From contig JAWLGR010000010.1 of NCBI GenBank assembly GCA_041684965.1, positions 1 through 64,000 on the forward strand: a stretch of DNA of 64,000 bases, in the 5' to 3' direction. Source of the stretch: Mariniphaga sp041684965 (GTDB lineage: Bacteria > Bacteroidota > Bacteroidia > Bacteroidales > Prolixibacteraceae). A program made the position numbers and the translations under genes. Of the stretch, positions 27,980-36,745 are shown in pieces. The number at the start of each line of letters is the position of its first letter. Position 1 is the stretch's first letter. Below the pieces are notes generated by a model. It saw only the letters and a program-made list of their open reading frames with translations. It made no database searches and had not been told where the DNA came from.

Positions 27980-28177
27980 ATGGAATCGAAATTTAATTTG
28001 GACTACTGGGATCATCTTAAGCCAATACTCAAAAGTGAGTTCCCTCAACTGACCAATGCCGATTTATTCTGGCGGCATGAAACGAAAGACGATTTGTTTA
28101 AGATGATTGCAACAAAACTGGGGAAAACGCAGAAACAATTTGAAGAGACAATTAATACGCTGGATCGTTTCTATTAA
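27980..28177 (+). CDS. CsbD-like general stress protein
   Basis: This 65-aa protein has the layout of CsbD/YjbJ proteins. An N-terminal helix with W (YWDHLKPILKSEFPQLTNADL) is followed by a GK-type turn and a C-terminal helix (IATKLGKTQKQFEETINTL). CsbD proteins are abundant small stress proteins of unknown mechanism. It begins 3 bp after the barrel gene, so the two are probably co-transcribed from promoter copy D or a weaker promoter. Confidence 0.75.
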   Translation: MESKFNLDYWDHLKPILKSEFPQLTNADLFWRHETKDDLFKMIATKLGKTQKQFEETINTLDRFY

Positions 28178-28240
28178 TATAAATTTTGGTAAATAATATC
28201 GGGAAAATGGCAGGTATTGTGTCATTGGAGAGAAAGAGAA

Positions 28241-28885
28241 ATGGATGAAACTAATTCTAAAGCAGTTGTTGTTATTGTTGCCCACCCCGATGATGAAACA
28301 TTATGGGCCGGAGGAACAATTCTAAGCCATCCGTTTTGGAATTTTTTTATTGTTTCGCTATGCCGTGGGAATGATACCGACCGTGCACCTCGTTTTTATG
28401 AGGCATTAAAAGTACTCAAATCGGAAGGAAATATGGGCAACCTCGACGATGGGCCTGAACAAAACCCGTTGGATGAGGATGAGGTTGAACAAGCCATTCT
28501 AGGTTTATTGCCAGATAGACATTTCGACCTAATTATTTCCCACAATCCAAACGGAGAATATACCCGACATTTGCGGCACGAAGAAGTAAGCAAGGCAGTT
28601 ATAAATCTCTGGAACAAAAAGAAAATTACAGCCGATGAATTGCGGACTTTTGCTTACGAAGACGGTCAAAAAAAATATTTTCCGCGGCCCATTTTAAATG
28701 CAGCTATTTACCGCAAGCTCAAAAAACGTATTTGGTTAAGAAAATATAGTATTCTCAGGGAAACATACGGATTTAAAAAAGAGAGTTGGGAGGTACAAAC
28801 CGCTCCCCGGGATGAAGCTTTCTGGCAATTTACCCACCCGTTTCTTGCAAGGAAATGGCTAAATAACGGAGGGATCTACAGATGA
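28241..28885 (+). CDS. PIG-L family deacetylase
   Basis: I chose ATG 28241 because a purine-rich GGAGAGAAAGAG leader sits immediately upstream. An in-frame TTG at 28217 would add eight residues. The product is 214 aa, with the zinc-binding AHPDDE motif near the N-terminus and the second His in TRHLRHEEV. PIG-L enzymes remove N-acetyl groups from GlcNAc-type sugars or glycosides, as in mycothiol, bacillithiol and GPI synthesis. Its stop overlaps the start of a GT4 glycosyltransferase (ATGA), so the two are translationally coupled and may build and deacetylate the same glycoside. Confidence 0.9.
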   Translation: MDETNSKAVVVIVAHPDDETLWAGGTILSHPFWNFFIVSLCRGNDTDRAPRFYEALKVLKSEGNMGNLDDGPEQNPLDEDEVEQAILGLLPDRHFDLIISHNPNGEYTRHLRHEEVSKAVINLWNKKKITADELRTFAYEDGQKKYFPRPILNAAIYRKLKKRIWLRKYSILRETYGFKKESWEVQTAPRDEAFWQFTHPFLARKWLNNGGIYR

Positions 28886-30024
28886 AAGTATTGGTTTTAT
28901 ATGATTATCCGCCCTCACCCGGAGGACTTGCCACCCAGGGAGACCTTTTATACAAAGGGCTTGTTGAAATGGGAATTGATGCCCATCCGGTGCATTTTGA
29001 ATCGCCACAGGAAAAGGAATGGTATTACCGTTGGTTTGAACCCGACGTTGTTGTTGGCGTAGGTTATTGGGGCCACACACCGCAACTGGTGCTCCATCCG
29101 CAACGGTATGGCGTGCAACCAGTCCCCTGGTTGGTTGCCGATGGTTATATTGCCAATTACCAGGAAGTTTTGAACGCACTTCCACTGATTCTGGTGACAT
29201 CAAACTGGGTAAAGGAAATGTATGTCCGCGATGGCATTGATAGCAGCAAAATTGAAGTACTTCCTGTGGGTTGTAATACCGATTCGTTTATTCCTTTTCA
29301 AAAAGATGACCAAAAAATTCTGGCCGTGCGGGAAGCGCTGGGTGTTTCACCTGACCAATTAATGATACTCACCGTTGGCGGCGACGCCGCATCGAAAGGC
29401 GCACAAGAGGTAATGCAGGCGCTTGCTATTATCGACACCAAAGCGCCCGACTGGAAATATGTATGCAAAGTTTGGCCGCAACCGCGAACCAAAACACAAA
29501 ACCTGGCCGATCTGCAATTAGCGAATCAACTCGGTATTGAAAAAAATGTTATGTATGCCACCAACACTATATCGCGTAATTTTATGCCCTACCTGATTGG
29601 GGCATGTGATATTTATGCAGCGCCCTCGAGATTGGAAGGTTTCGGAATGCCGCAGGTGGAAGCCGGGGCATGTGGAAAACCTGTTATCAGCTTAAAAGCT
29701 ATGGGAATGTTAGACACTCTCATTCATGGAGAGACTGCATTCCTGGCAAAAATTGCCCGGAAAATTGCGGTAAACGAAGTTGTAATTGGCGAAGAATCGG
29801 GATTTGAAGATCAGCATAAAGTAATTTTCAGTGTGCCCAGAACAGTGGATTACCGGGCTAATGTACAAGATATTGCCAGGTATTTATTAAAACTCATGAA
29901 AGATAAAAATCTCCGCAACAAAATGGGCAAGGCAGGCAGGGAAAGGGTTGTGGAGAATTTCGACTACCGGGTGGTTGCCAAACGGTTTGTACAAATCATC
30001 AACGAGAAATTAGGAATACATTAA
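28882..30024 (+). CDS. GT4 glycosyltransferase
   Basis: This 380-aa two-Rossmann-fold glycosyltransferase has an N-terminal glycine-rich loop (YDYPPSPGGLATQGDLL) and a donor-binding region at about residues 255-300 (YAAPSRLEGFGMPQVEAGACGKPVI, the E-x7-E motif of GT4). It has no signal peptide or membrane segment, so it is cytosolic. It overlaps the PIG-L gene by 4 bp. GT4/PIG-L pairs resemble the MshA-MshB and BshA-BshB pairs of thiol synthesis, but this product is not close enough for me to name it as either. Confidence 0.9.
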   Translation: MKVLVLYDYPPSPGGLATQGDLLYKGLVEMGIDAHPVHFESPQEKEWYYRWFEPDVVVGVGYWGHTPQLVLHPQRYGVQPVPWLVADGYIANYQEVLNALPLILVTSNWVKEMYVRDGIDSSKIEVLPVGCNTDSFIPFQKDDQKILAVREALGVSPDQLMILTVGGDAASKGAQEVMQALAIIDTKAPDWKYVCKVWPQPRTKTQNLADLQLANQLGIEKNVMYATNTISRNFMPYLIGACDIYAAPSRLEGFGMPQVEAGACGKPVISLKAMGMLDTLIHGETAFLAKIARKIAVNEVVIGEESGFEDQHKVIFSVPRTVDYRANVQDIARYLLKLMKDKNLRNKMGKAGRERVVENFDYRVVAKRFVQIINEKLGIH

Positions 30025-30714
30025 GTGGAAAGTGAAAATCATTTTGTAAAAAGAAGCGGATGGCTCAGAGCATCAGTTTTAGGAGCCAATGATGGTATTC
30101 TTTCTACCACCAGCTTAGCCATTGGAGTTGCTGCCGCGAGTGTGGCAAGAGATCCAATTATTCTGGCAACTCTTGCAGGCCTGGTTGCGGGAGCTTTGTC
30201 GATGGCTGCCGGAGAGTATGTTTCTGTAAGTTCGCAACTGGACGTTGAAACCGCAGATTTAAAAAGGGAAGGAAATGAACTGGCCAGAATTCCGAAAATT
30301 GAATTGGATGAACTTTCTAAAATATATGAAAAACGAGGGCTGACCAGCGATTTAGCTATAGAAGTTGCAAAACAACTTACAGCTCATAATGCTTTGGAAG
30401 CGCACGCGCGGGATGAATTGGGCCTTAATGAAATATCCAGGGCAAAACCTTTGCAGGCTGCCTTGGCATCTGCAACATCGTTTATTGTGGGCGGAATATT
30501 CCCGCTTTTGATTTCAATCTTTGCGCCATTAAGTCAAATGATATACTTCCAATATGGGTTCTCAATTCTGTTTCTTGCTTTATCCGGAACGATTGCAGCA
30601 AAAGTCGGAGGATCTCCAATCAGTAAATCTGTATTGAGAATTTGTATCTGGGGAACCATTGCAATGGTCATGTCAGCATTGATTGGATATCTGTTTGGAG
30701 TAAGTGTAAATTAG
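30025..30714 (+). CDS. VIT1/CCC1-family metal transporter
   Basis: This 229-aa membrane protein of the VIT family (Fe/Mn transport) has the opening signature LRASVLGANDGILSTTSLAIGVAAAS and the second-helix motif GALSMAAGEYVSVSSQLDVE. A charged cytosolic domain (about 75-140) and three further membrane segments follow. The start is GTG, placed immediately after the stop of the previous gene (TAAGTG), so it is in the same operon. Its role in a carbohydrate block may be general stress metal storage. Confidence 0.9.
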   Translation: MESENHFVKRSGWLRASVLGANDGILSTTSLAIGVAAASVARDPIILATLAGLVAGALSMAAGEYVSVSSQLDVETADLKREGNELARIPKIELDELSKIYEKRGLTSDLAIEVAKQLTAHNALEAHARDELGLNEISRAKPLQAALASATSFIVGGIFPLLISIFAPLSQMIYFQYGFSILFLALSGTIAAKVGGSPISKSVLRICIWGTIAMVMSALIGYLFGVSVN

Positions 30715-30733
30715 GTTTTAACAAGATATAATC

Positions 30734-31906
30734 ATGCAAACCAATAACAGAAATGAGATTGAACAAGCCAGCAAAGCCGCCCTCGAAGTGCTGCTTCACA
30801 ATGCCCACGGACCCTATCACGGTTTGCCCCGAACAGCAGGCTGGGGATATCCGGAGCCATATACCAGAGATTTGATGATTTCTGTTTTGGGAATTGCCGT
30901 TTCCGGAAATCACAAACTAATGGAGAGTATTCGAAAAGTACTGGAAACGCTGGCAAAAAACCAGACCAGACATGGTCATATTCCCTCGCTGGTGCACGAC
31001 AAAGACGACCGCGGTGCAAGTGATACAACTCCTCTCTTTTTGCTGGCTGCCGGAATTTTCAGAAAAGTTACGGGTGAAGCTGATTTCCTGGCTGAGGCAG
31101 TTGAAAAATCATTGGTTTGGATGGATTATCAAAGTCCTTCGGACCGCAGTTTGGTGGCACAGCAACCCACCAGCGACTGGCGCGACGAACAATGGGTGAT
31201 TGGGAAAGGGCTTTATGTAAACACATTGGTTTACAGTTACCTCCGGCTTCTTGGCAGGCATGAAAAGGCAGAAAAATTACGTGCTGAAATGGGTCGTTTT
31301 ACTATTACAAATGGAATCATGCACCGGCATGTACACGAAGGCCTGGTGGTAAAATACAAACCTTACTACGCTTTTTGGTCGTACAAAATTTTTAGCAGCG
31401 AGCGTTTCGATTTGCTTGGGAACAGCCTTGCCATTCTTTCAGGAATCTCATCACCTTCGCGGGCCGATGAAATGGTTTCGTGGATTGAAGAAGAGTGCGC
31501 CGGAATGCGCGAACGAGGTGAATTAAAAGGCAATCTTCCACCCAATTTTTTTCCTTTTACAAAACAAGAGGATCCCGACTGGCATGAACGTTATTCAGCT
31601 TATAACAAACCGGGTGATTACCACAATGGAGGAATCTGGCCTTTTGTATGCGGATTTTATGTGGCAGCCCTGATTGCAGCAAAACGCTTTAAACTTGCCG
31701 AAGAAAAGCTGGTTGCACTTACTCAGTGCATCAGATTAACCCATTCTGAAAACCTTGAATTTGGTTTTAATGAATGGATTAAAGCGCAGGACGGAAAACC
31801 GAAAGGGAATGACTGGCAAACCTGGAGTGCCGCCATGTATCTCTATGCTGCAAAATGTGTTGAAGAAAAAAGTACTCCTTTTTTCGATCAGATGCGAAAA
31901 CAATAA
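30734..31906 (+). CDS. GH100-like glycosidase (invertase/amylo-1,6-glucosidase type)
   Basis: This 390-aa cytosolic protein has the (alpha/alpha)6 toroid pattern. Motifs resemble neutral/alkaline invertases of GH100: YHNGGIWPF close to the end of the domain and a C-terminal DWQTWSAAMYL. The early YTRDLMISVLG holds a likely acid residue. It would hydrolyse sucrose or a short glucoside, and members of this fold are sometimes labelled glycogen-debranching. I cannot decide between the two from sequence. It lies 19 bp after the VIT gene and 12 bp before glucan phosphorylase. Confidence 0.75.
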   Translation: MQTNNRNEIEQASKAALEVLLHNAHGPYHGLPRTAGWGYPEPYTRDLMISVLGIAVSGNHKLMESIRKVLETLAKNQTRHGHIPSLVHDKDDRGASDTTPLFLLAAGIFRKVTGEADFLAEAVEKSLVWMDYQSPSDRSLVAQQPTSDWRDEQWVIGKGLYVNTLVYSYLRLLGRHEKAEKLRAEMGRFTITNGIMHRHVHEGLVVKYKPYYAFWSYKIFSSERFDLLGNSLAILSGISSPSRADEMVSWIEEECAGMRERGELKGNLPPNFFPFTKQEDPDWHERYSAYNKPGDYHNGGIWPFVCGFYVAALIAAKRFKLAEEKLVALTQCIRLTHSENLEFGFNEWIKAQDGKPKGNDWQTWSAAMYLYAAKCVEEKSTPFFDQMRKQ

Positions 31907-31918
31907 CATTCAAACATC

Positions 31919-34462
31919 ATGAAAAAAAACAAAATAAAAAAACCTGTTTACAGTTGTTTACCCAAAAAGAAAAAAGAGGTCAACAAACTTTCCGAACTGG
32001 CACTCGACCTGCGGTGGTCATGGGATCACTCTGCCGATGAAGTCTGGCGGCAACTTGATCCTGATCTATGGGATAACACGCATAATCCATGGGCAATTTT
32101 ACAGACCATTTCAAGGGACAAATTCCAATCCGTTATCGATGATCCGTTATTTCGGGAAAAAATTGATTTCCTGTTGAAGTCAATGAAAAAAACAAATGCA
32201 GCACCTGCCTGGTTCCAAAAAATTCATCCAAAATCTCCCCTTACCTGTGTGGCCTATTTTTGTATGGAATTCATGTTAAGTGAAGCCCTCCCGATATATT
32301 CGGGTGGTTTGGGAAATGTTGCCGGCGATCAATTGAAAACAGCCAGTGATTTGGGTGTTCCGGTTGTTGGTATTGGCCTCCTTTATCAGCAGGGCTATTT
32401 CCGCCAGGAAATTGATATCGATGGGGTGCAACATGCACTTTATCCGTATAACGACCCCGGACAATTACCCGTAAGGCCTATGCGCCAGTCCAACGGCGAA
32501 TGGTTGCGTTTAAAGATCGACCTGCCCGGATATCCTGTTTGGCTGCGTGTTTGGCAAGCCCGGGTTGGAAGGGTTAAACTGTATCTGCTCGACAGCAACG
32601 ATGTTGCAAATTTTCCTGTTCATCGCGGGATAACAGGCGAATTGTATGGTGGTGACTCTGAGATTCGGTTTAAACAGGAATTGATTCTTGGAATTGGTGG
32701 CTGGCGTTTGCTTCAGGCATTGGATATTCATCCGGAAGTGTGCCATCTCAACGAAGGTCATGCGGCTTTTGCGATTTTGGAACGTGCCTGTAGTTTTATG
32801 CAGAAAAGCGGGCAACCATTTGATGTTGCACTGGCAGTTACCAGGGCCGGAAACCTGTTTACAACACACACCGCAGTACCGGCCGGATTCGATCTTTTCA
32901 AATCATCGCTTATAGAACAATACCTTGGTGAATACGCAGAACAAAAACTGGGTATAACGCGACAGCAATTGTTGGCGTTAGGCCGAAAAAATCCCGCTGA
33001 TGAATCTGAAAATTTCAATATGGCTTACCTGGCAATCCGCGGAAGCGGGGCAGTAAATGGCGTAAGCAAACTTCATGGCGAAGTCAGCCGGAGTATGTTT
33101 GAATTCCTATTCCCAAATTGGCCCACAAATGAAGTACCGGTTAGTCATATAACCAATGGTGTGCACATGCCAACATGGGATTCAAAAGAAGCTGACGAAA
33201 TATGGACTGAAGCCTGCGGAAAAGACAGGTGGCTGGGCATGAGCAAAACCCTGGAACAGGACATCCGCAAGGTTTCTGATGAACGGCTTTGGGAAATGCG
33301 CACCAACGCGAACAAAGCGCTTATTCAATTTTCCCGCGAACATTTCAGAAAACAATTGCTTGGCTCCGGACATTCGGCTTATGCCATTGAACAGGCAAAA
33401 CATTTGTTTGATCCCAACATTTTAACACTGGGTTTTGCCAGGCGATTTGCTACCTACAAAAGGCCCAATTTATTGCTGCACGATCCGGAACGACTGCTGC
33501 GTCTGTTAACAAACCCGAAGTTCCCCGTGCAACTGATCATTGCAGGGAAAGCTCACCCTGCCGACCAGCAAGGAAAGGATTTAATAAAAGAGTGGATGAA
33601 GTTTATACGGCGAAATGAGCTGAACCCTCCTGTAATTTTCCTAAGCGACTACGATATGCATGTTGCGGAAAATTTGGTACAGGGTGTTGATGTTTGGATG
33701 AACACACCACGCCGCCCCTGGGAAGCCAGCGGAACCAGTGGCATGAAAGTGCTCGTAAACGGAGGCATTAACCTTTCGGAACTGGATGGCTGGTGGGCCG
33801 AAGCTTACAGTAACGAAGTGGGCTGGGCGCTGGGTGATGGAAATGAACATGGCGATGATCCTGCCTGGGATGCGCTGGAAGCTGAACAACTTTACAACAT
33901 ACTGGAAAATGAAATAGTTCCCGAATTTTATACCCGAAATGAAAAGGGAATTCCTACAGGATGGATTGCACGAATGCGGGAAAGTATGGCACAATTGACC
34001 CCGCAGTTCTCAGCCGACAGAACGGTAAGGAAATATACCGAACAGCACTATTTGCCCGCTGCCAAAACATATCTTAAACGCGCTGCCAAAAAGGGATTAA
34101 AGGGAAAACAAATGATTAACCAGTTGCAAATCCTTAAGGAAAACTGGGATTCTATCTGTTTCGGTGAAACAAAAATTGCAACATCAGAAAAACAGCATAC
34201 ATTCGATGTTCAGGTTTATTTTAATGATGTAAACCCGGATACCTTGCGCGTAGAACTTTTTGCCGAGGGCATGAACGGGGAAGCACCGCAGATAACGAAA
34301 ATGAAACGAGGTAAAAAATCAGAAGGCCCAGCCAAAGGATATCATTATGTGGCACAGGTCATCTCAACTCGTCCTGCAGCAGATTATACACCACGGACAA
34401 TACCAAATCTCCCTGGCGTATCTGTTCCTTTGGAAACAGACCTTATACTTTGGCAACGTTAA
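31919..34462 (+). CDS. glgP: Alpha-glucan phosphorylase
   Basis: This 847-aa enzyme releases glucose-1-phosphate from alpha-1,4-glucans. It has the N-terminal DUF3417 region seen in the bacterial short-type phosphorylases (LDLRWSWDHSADEVWRQLDPD). The PLP-binding site is intact (RRPWEASGTSGMK, with the Schiff-base Lys). The active-site approach motif is in YFCMEFMLSEALPIYSGGLG. The product feeds glucose-1-phosphate and then glycolysis, fitting the aldolase downstream. The frame continues after its TAA as a CheB-like remnant with no start codon of its own. Confidence 0.95.
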   Translation: MKKNKIKKPVYSCLPKKKKEVNKLSELALDLRWSWDHSADEVWRQLDPDLWDNTHNPWAILQTISRDKFQSVIDDPLFREKIDFLLKSMKKTNAAPAWFQKIHPKSPLTCVAYFCMEFMLSEALPIYSGGLGNVAGDQLKTASDLGVPVVGIGLLYQQGYFRQEIDIDGVQHALYPYNDPGQLPVRPMRQSNGEWLRLKIDLPGYPVWLRVWQARVGRVKLYLLDSNDVANFPVHRGITGELYGGDSEIRFKQELILGIGGWRLLQALDIHPEVCHLNEGHAAFAILERACSFMQKSGQPFDVALAVTRAGNLFTTHTAVPAGFDLFKSSLIEQYLGEYAEQKLGITRQQLLALGRKNPADESENFNMAYLAIRGSGAVNGVSKLHGEVSRSMFEFLFPNWPTNEVPVSHITNGVHMPTWDSKEADEIWTEACGKDRWLGMSKTLEQDIRKVSDERLWEMRTNANKALIQFSREHFRKQLLGSGHSAYAIEQAKHLFDPNILTLGFARRFATYKRPNLLLHDPERLLRLLTNPKFPVQLIIAGKAHPADQQGKDLIKEWMKFIRRNELNPPVIFLSDYDMHVAENLVQGVDVWMNTPRRPWEASGTSGMKVLVNGGINLSELDGWWAEAYSNEVGWALGDGNEHGDDPAWDALEAEQLYNILENEIVPEFYTRNEKGIPTGWIARMRESMAQLTPQFSADRTVRKYTEQHYLPAAKTYLKRAAKKGLKGKQMINQLQILKENWDSICFGETKIATSEKQHTFDVQVYFNDVNPDTLRVELFAEGMNGEAPQITKMKRGKKSEGPAKGYHYVAQVISTRPAADYTPRTIPNLPGVSVPLETDLILWQR

Positions 34463-34762
34463 TCACGAAAAAACAGAGACGGCAAGCTTATCACTGTCAT
34501 TATTTCCGGTTATGAAGGCGATGGAGCAGATTCGTTAAGTGACATAAAAAAGGTTGGGAGAATTACCATTTCGCAGAAACCCGAAACAGCCGAACAACCT
34601 GATATGCCTGAAACTGCAATTGATAGCAGGTGTATTGATTTTATTCTTTCACCTGAGGAAATTGCCAGGAAGCTTATAAAAATTACAAACGATGTGAAAA
34701 GCAATGAATCACTATTATCGAATTTAATATCAAAAACAAAATGGAAACACAAAAACTTATAA
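34463..34762 (+). pseudogene. CheB methylesterase C-terminal remnant
   Basis: Directly after the glgP stop and in the same frame, about 99 codons are open but have no ATG, GTG or TTG at the beginning. The translation matches the last third of a CheB domain: TVIISGYEGDGADSLSDIKK (catalytic Asp region SGxxGDGA), then QKPETAEQPDMPETAIDSRCIDFILSPEEIA. The same positions can be laid against the intact CheB-CheR-PAS protein (LVQEPKTARFDSMPRSAI). The Ser and His of the catalytic triad are missing. The remnant runs 22 bp into the aldolase gene. Confidence 0.8.
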
Positions 34763-35763
34763 AAACAGCACAGGCACTGGTTGCCGATGACAAAGGAATT
34801 CTGGCAATGGACGAAAGCAGTCCGACCATAAAAAAACGCTTTGCGCAGTATAATATTCCTCAAACAAAGGAGACACGGCGATCGTATCGTGAACTGATTA
34901 TTACTACTCCCGGACTAAGCAAGTTTATTAGTGGGTTCATCCTGTTTGACGAAACTATCCGTCAGAAAAAAAAAGATGGAACTCCCTTTATTAAAGTCAT
35001 TACCGATGCAGGCATTATTCCTGGTATTAAAGTTGATACTGGCGCAAGAGATATGGCAGGACAACCAGGAGAGAAAATAACTGAAGGATTGGATGGATTG
35101 CGTGAACGCCTTGCTGAATATGCACAAATGGGTGCCAGATTTGCCAAGTGGCGCGCTGTAATTACCATTGGCAATGGCATTCCAGGAAACACATGCATTG
35201 AAACCAACGCAAATACACTGGCACGTTATGCAGCATTGTGCCAGGAAGCTGGTCTGGTGCCAATCGTAGAACCGGAAATTCTTATGGATGGAAACCATTC
35301 GCTCGATATTTGTTTTAGGGAAACAGAGAAAGTCCTGCGGACGGTTTTCCGGCACCTCTATTTTCAGGAAATATTGCCGGAAGGAATGCTCCTGAAGCCA
35401 AATATGGTAGTGCCTGGATTGAATTGTCCCATTCAGGAAACAGTTGATGAAGTTGCAGATGCAACAGTTAAGTGCCTTTTACGAGCTGTCCCCGCTGCTG
35501 TCCCGGGTATTATGTTCCTTTCCGGCGGACAATCCAGCGAACTGGCATCAGCCCGTTTGAATGCCATGAACAAAAGATTCAAAGGCCGGTTGCCCTGGAA
35601 TCTGTCGTTTTCGTATGGGCGTGCCATTCAACAACCAGCGCTTGAAATATGGAAAGGACAAGATGCCAACGTAAAGGAAGCACAGAAGGCTTTACTCCAC
35701 CGATCGCGATGCAACAGAGATGCACGCCGTGGCCAATACAATTCCGAATTAGAGCGTATTTAG
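34741..35763 (+). CDS. Class I fructose-bisphosphate aldolase
   Basis: This 340-aa aldolase has the N-terminal motif KGILAMDESSPTIKKRF, the active-site Lys in KWRAVITI (the acid/base region), the Schiff-base Lys in GMLLKPNMV and the phosphate-site motif FLSGGQSSE. It is the eukaryote-like class I form. The C-terminus is longer and more basic than usual (RSRCNRDARRGQYNSELERI), but that is compatible with the family. It likely carries phosphorylase-derived glucose into glycolysis. Confidence 0.93.
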   Translation: METQKLIKTAQALVADDKGILAMDESSPTIKKRFAQYNIPQTKETRRSYRELIITTPGLSKFISGFILFDETIRQKKKDGTPFIKVITDAGIIPGIKVDTGARDMAGQPGEKITEGLDGLRERLAEYAQMGARFAKWRAVITIGNGIPGNTCIETNANTLARYAALCQEAGLVPIVEPEILMDGNHSLDICFRETEKVLRTVFRHLYFQEILPEGMLLKPNMVVPGLNCPIQETVDEVADATVKCLLRAVPAAVPGIMFLSGGQSSELASARLNAMNKRFKGRLPWNLSFSYGRAIQQPALEIWKGQDANVKEAQKALLHRSRCNRDARRGQYNSELERI

Positions 35764-35800
35764 CCAACTTAGTTCTCAAATGTATCATGAAAAAAAATAA

Positions 35801-36706
35801 ATGAAATTACCTTTTGGAAAAATTTTTAAGATTCTAAAAAAAGCACTTAAAGGATGGTGGGCAAAAGATCCATTTCGAGAAAGTGCAGTAATTGCCTATT
35901 ATGCAATTTTTGCATTGCCCGGGTTGCTGGTTGTAATTCTGACATCCGCCGGTTATTTTTTTGGGAACGATGCGGTCAATAGTCATATAACAGCCCAATT
36001 CACATCTACAATGGGCTCCGATACTGCCCTGCAGGTTCAGAATATTATCATACAGGCCAGCAAAGCGAAAAACTCTCTTTTGGCAACAATTATTGGAGTT
36101 ATTGTCATGCTTGTAGGCGCCACAGGCGTTTTTGCACAGTTTCAAAAATCATTGAATATCATTTGGGAGGTGAAAATTGACGAATCGAAAAATGGTATTT
36201 TGAGTTTTTTCAGAATTCGGTTGTTTTCATTCGGGCTAATCGTTACCATTGCGTTTTTACTGATTGTTTCGCTTGTAATTTCCGCATTACTTTCGGCCTT
36301 TGGCAATTGGTTGTCTGGTCATTTTTCCGAAACATTTTTTGTGGCGCTGCAGGTAGTCAATTTTGTTTTATCATTTATAATTCTTGCCGTTTTGTTTGCA
36401 TTGATGTTCAAATTTTTACCCGATGCAAAAATAAAATGGAAACATGTGTGGATTGGTTCAATTTTTACCGCTTTTCTGTTTGGTGTTGGAAAATTTGGAC
36501 TGGGTTTGTATTTCGGGAAATTAAACCCCGAAATCGGATATGGTGCAGCAGGTTCAATTATTCTAATCATGCTTTGGGTTTCCTATTCTTCCATGATAGT
36601 TTTTTATGGTGCCGAGTTTACGCGCGCTTATGCCGATTTTATTTCAGGAAGAGTGGCGCCAATTGAAATCGCAATTACAGATATTCAGGATAAGAAAACG
36701 ATCTGA
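35801..36706 (+). CDS. YihY/virulence factor BrkB-family membrane protein
   Basis: This 301-aa protein with about six membrane helices matches the YihY family. It has the early motif FRESAVIAYYAIFALPGLLVV and the late GAAGSIILIMLWVSYSSMIVFYGAEFTRAYA. The function of the family is not established; earlier claims of RNase BN activity were withdrawn. The stop at 36706 faces the convergent GT gene. Confidence 0.9.
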   Translation: MKLPFGKIFKILKKALKGWWAKDPFRESAVIAYYAIFALPGLLVVILTSAGYFFGNDAVNSHITAQFTSTMGSDTALQVQNIIIQASKAKNSLLATIIGVIVMLVGATGVFAQFQKSLNIIWEVKIDESKNGILSFFRIRLFSFGLIVTIAFLLIVSLVISALLSAFGNWLSGHFSETFFVALQVVNFVLSFIILAVLFALMFKFLPDAKIKWKHVWIGSIFTAFLFGVGKFGLGLYFGKLNPEIGYGAAGSIILIMLWVSYSSMIVFYGAEFTRAYADFISGRVAPIEIAITDIQDKKTI

Positions 36707-36745
36707 AGATTAGGAATTCGGTTTTCACGTACTGATGAAATTAAT

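Noticed and set aside
34347..34538. 63-codon frame across the glgP end
   Set aside because: It is another frame over glgP and the CheB remnant; the remnant's frame explains the stretch better.
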